Part shown: one piece after another, positions 5,342-7,080 of the stretch
Layout of the letters: every line of letters begins with the position of its first letter
Numbering within the stretch: the stretch's first letter is position 1
NCBI GenBank assembly: GCA_005881995.1
Contig: VBHV01000544.1
Coordinates: 1 to 7,080, forward strand
From: Chloroflexota bacterium
GTDB lineage: Bacteria > Chloroflexota > Ktedonobacteria > Ktedonobacterales > Ktedonobacteraceae
Direction: 5' to 3'
DNA: 7,080 nucleotides
Notes under the pieces: model-generated
Databases searched by the model: none
What the model was told of the DNA's origin: nothing
Seen by the model: only the letters and a program-made list of their open reading frames with translations
Translations under genes and position numbers: made by a program

Positions 5342-7080
5342 TGAGACCTTTGTCCTCCTTTCGTGTTACCGTCTGATTCTCGTCGAGTCTCTGGAGAGGC
5401 AAGGCGACAAAAAATGTTGTGCCTTTCCCTTTGCTGCTTTCCACCCACATCCGGCCATGATGCCGTGCGACAATCTCGCTCGAGATATATAAACCGATGC
5501 CGAGTCCCGGATAGGTTTTTTCCTTCGGGTCGGTGACTTGATAGAAGCGCTCAAAGATTTTCTCGTGATGTGTTTTGTCGATGCCAATGCCAAAATCTTG
5601 CACACTCACGATGGCCTGCTCCGGGTCCCCGTCCCGGAAGAGACGCACAATCACTTTATCTGCACGGGGAGAATACTTGATGGCGTTGGTTAAAAGGTTG
5701 ATGTACACCTGCCCCAGGCGCTCTTTATCGCCAAACACCTCCGCGCCTGTTCTCCCCTCGATGAGCAGTTGATGAGTGGATGTCGTGGCCTGCACATTTT
5801 CCACCGTCTCGTCGATGAGCGCGTCCAGTTCAAACTGCTCTGCTCGAAGCGCGAGTTTGCCCGACTGCATGCGGGAGATATCCAGCAAATCGCCGATGAG
5901 TGTGGTGAGCTTATCGAGTTGAGCATCCATGCGAGCCAGGTAATGCAGCCCTTGCTCATCCCCCTGTTTTGCCAGGCGGCGTTGCAGCACATTGGTAAAA
6001 CCTTTCAAGCTCGTGATAGGTGTTTTGAGTTCATGGCTCGTCATGCTGATGAACTCGTCTTTGCGACGTTCGACCATCATCCGCTCCGTGATATCGTGGA
6101 TGATGGTGATAACCATGGTTATCTCCCCGCCCTCATCCACCACCGGACGTGATTTGAGGAGCGACCAGCGCACGGGTTGCCCGGTTCCTGTCCTCGTGTA
6201 GCCGATCGTGGCCTGGGCCTCTGCTTCCCCGGCAAGCACGCGCAGGTGTGTGAGTTGGGAGCGGACAAAGGGCTGCCCCTGTTCATCGATGAGCTCGTAG
6301 CTGTCGACGATACCCAGCGGACGTGTCGCCCGCATATCCTGTATCGACGTATAGCCGGTCATTTGCGCCGCCGCCTCATTGGCATAAACGATCCGGCTGT
6401 CTGAACCGTACACGATAATGCCATCGGCAACCCCTTGCAGGATGATGTCTAATTGATCGCGGGACTGTTGGGCCTCTCGATAGAGCCGCGCGTTATCGAG
6501 TGCTACGCCTGCCCTCCGCCCCACCTCTTCCGCCAGTGCTATATCGCGCTCATCGTACCTTTTGCCTGATTCAGTCGCAACAAAGGACACCACTCCGACG
6601 GTTTTCCCACGCGCTACCAGGGGCACAATCATTACGGACGAATAGCCGATCTGCCGGGCAAGGGCCAGTTCCTCCTCGTTTCTAGCACTGGCAACGAGCA
6701 TTTCATCGGTAATCTCTGCGTAGAGTTCTGATTGTCCGGTGCGGGCGACACGAGGCGCGCCCGTAGGAGCATCTGGCTCGATAGGATATTGCTCGCGCAG
6801 CGTGAGCGCCCATCGCACTTGCTCCGGGTCTTTATGCGCGAGCTCGATCAGTTCGAATTGCCCCCCGGCATCCACCAGCTCAACAGCAAACCAATCGGCA
6901 AGCTGCGGAACTACCAGGCGGGCGACGTTGGCAAGCGTTTCCTGGTAGTCAAGAGTGGAGGACAGCACTTTACTGATCTCTGTGAGAAAATGCTCTTGTT
7001 CTTCGACGCGCTTGCGTTCGGTGATGTCGTGCGCGATGTCAGAGGCGCCGGTAATGCGGCCGTCGCTATCATGAATAGGA
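5325..7080 (-). CDS. Soluble multi-sensor histidine kinase (PAS-GAF-PAS-HisKA-HATPase), N-terminus beyond the window
   Basis: The frame is open to the right edge, so the gene is 5'-truncated by the window; 584 residues are visible. A GTG at 6968 is internal, because family sequence continues upstream (GRITGASDIAHDITERKRVEE, the end of a PAS domain). Counting from the edge: PAS end 1-37; GAF about 38-203 (ADWFAVEL, VMIVPLVARGKTVGVVSFVA); second PAS about 207-335 (GVADGIIVYGSDSRIVYANEAA, ending HDITER); HisKA with SHELKTPI, phospho-acceptor His349; HATPase_c with N box INLLTNAIKYSP, G1 DFGIGID (495-501), F box FERFYQ and G2 GLGIGLYIS (525-533). All catalytic boxes are intact. No membrane helix is visible, so this part is cytoplasmic; the signal is probably a small ligand, redox state or light sensed by the PAS/GAF domains, but no cofactor cysteine motif is obvious. 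The gene overlaps the receiver gene at 5341 by 17 bases. Confidence 0.95.
   Translation of the reverse strand, partial: PIHDSDGRITGASDIAHDITERKRVEEQEHFLTEISKVLSSTLDYQETLANVARLVVPQLADWFAVELVDAGGQFELIELAHKDPEQVRWALTLREQYPIEPDAPTGAPRVARTGQSELYAEITDEMLVASARNEEELALARQIGYSSVMIVPLVARGKTVGVVSFVATESGKRYDERDIALAEEVGRRAGVALDNARLYREAQQSRDQLDIILQGVADGIIVYGSDSRIVYANEAAAQMTGYTSIQDMRATRPLGIVDSYELIDEQGQPFVRSQLTHLRVLAGEAEAQATIGYTRTGTGQPVRWSLLKSRPVVDEGGEITMVITIIHDITERMMVERRKDEFISMTSHELKTPITSLKGFTNVLQRRLAKQGDEQGLHYLARMDAQLDKLTTLIGDLLDISRMQSGKLALRAEQFELDALIDETVENVQATTSTHQLLIEGRTGAEVFGDKERLGQVYINLLTNAIKYSPRADKVIVRLFRDGDPEQAIVSVQDFGIGIDKTHHEKIFERFYQVTDPKEKTYPGLGIGLYISSEIVARHHGRMWVESSKGKGTTFFVALPLQRLDENQTVTRKEDKGLNAEDS

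Noticed and set aside
5013..5492. A 159-codon plus-strand frame opposite the first receiver and kinase end
   Set aside because: Antisense shadow; cysteine- and serine-rich sequence without domain features.
5769..6152. A 127-codon plus-strand frame opposite the kinase
   Set aside because: Antisense shadow of the HisKA/PAS region, which has clear family motifs on the minus strand.

Overview
This window carries no rRNA, tRNA, CRISPR array or transposase. Base composition is moderate with AT-rich spacers. Soluble PAS/GAF sensor kinases, stand-alone receiver proteins, alpha/beta hydrolases and a GGACGCGAT..ATCGCGTCC hairpin repeat together suggest a large-genome, soil-type bacterium. Chloroflexota of the Ktedonobacteria type would fit, but this is a style-based inference with no marker gene behind it.

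Left part (1-1840): two copies of a short hairpin repeat precede a 74-residue Cro/C1-type regulator. An imperfect dyad in the next spacer may be an operator. It is followed by a 394-residue protein with a disordered N-terminus, two membrane helices and a DUF4097-like beta-strand repeat domain. Its 3' end overlaps tail-to-tail by 37 nt with a 69-residue two-helix membrane protein on the minus strand. Regulator, dyad and membrane proteins could form a small envelope-related module.

Middle part (1841-4389): about 600 bases hold no convincing gene but do contain a dense block of dyads and a direct repeat (2112-2197). Next comes a minus-strand alpha/beta hydrolase broken by an internal deletion with frameshift. 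A divergent spacer follows, with a 14-bp direct repeat and a perfect palindrome at a candidate promoter. It leads into an intact 358-residue alpha/beta hydrolase on the plus strand.

Right part (4390-7080): a minus-strand two-component cluster. A PAS-GAF-PAS-HisKA-HATPase sensor kinase enters from beyond the window's right edge (its N-terminus is missing). It overlaps by 17 nt a stand-alone receiver protein. A second stand-alone receiver follows after 145 bases that include a candidate promoter. Neither receiver has an output domain, so signalling probably goes through protein contacts or a phosphorelay rather than direct DNA binding. I see no clearly new system. The best leads are the regulator/DUF4097 module, the operator-like dyads and the hydrolase decay.
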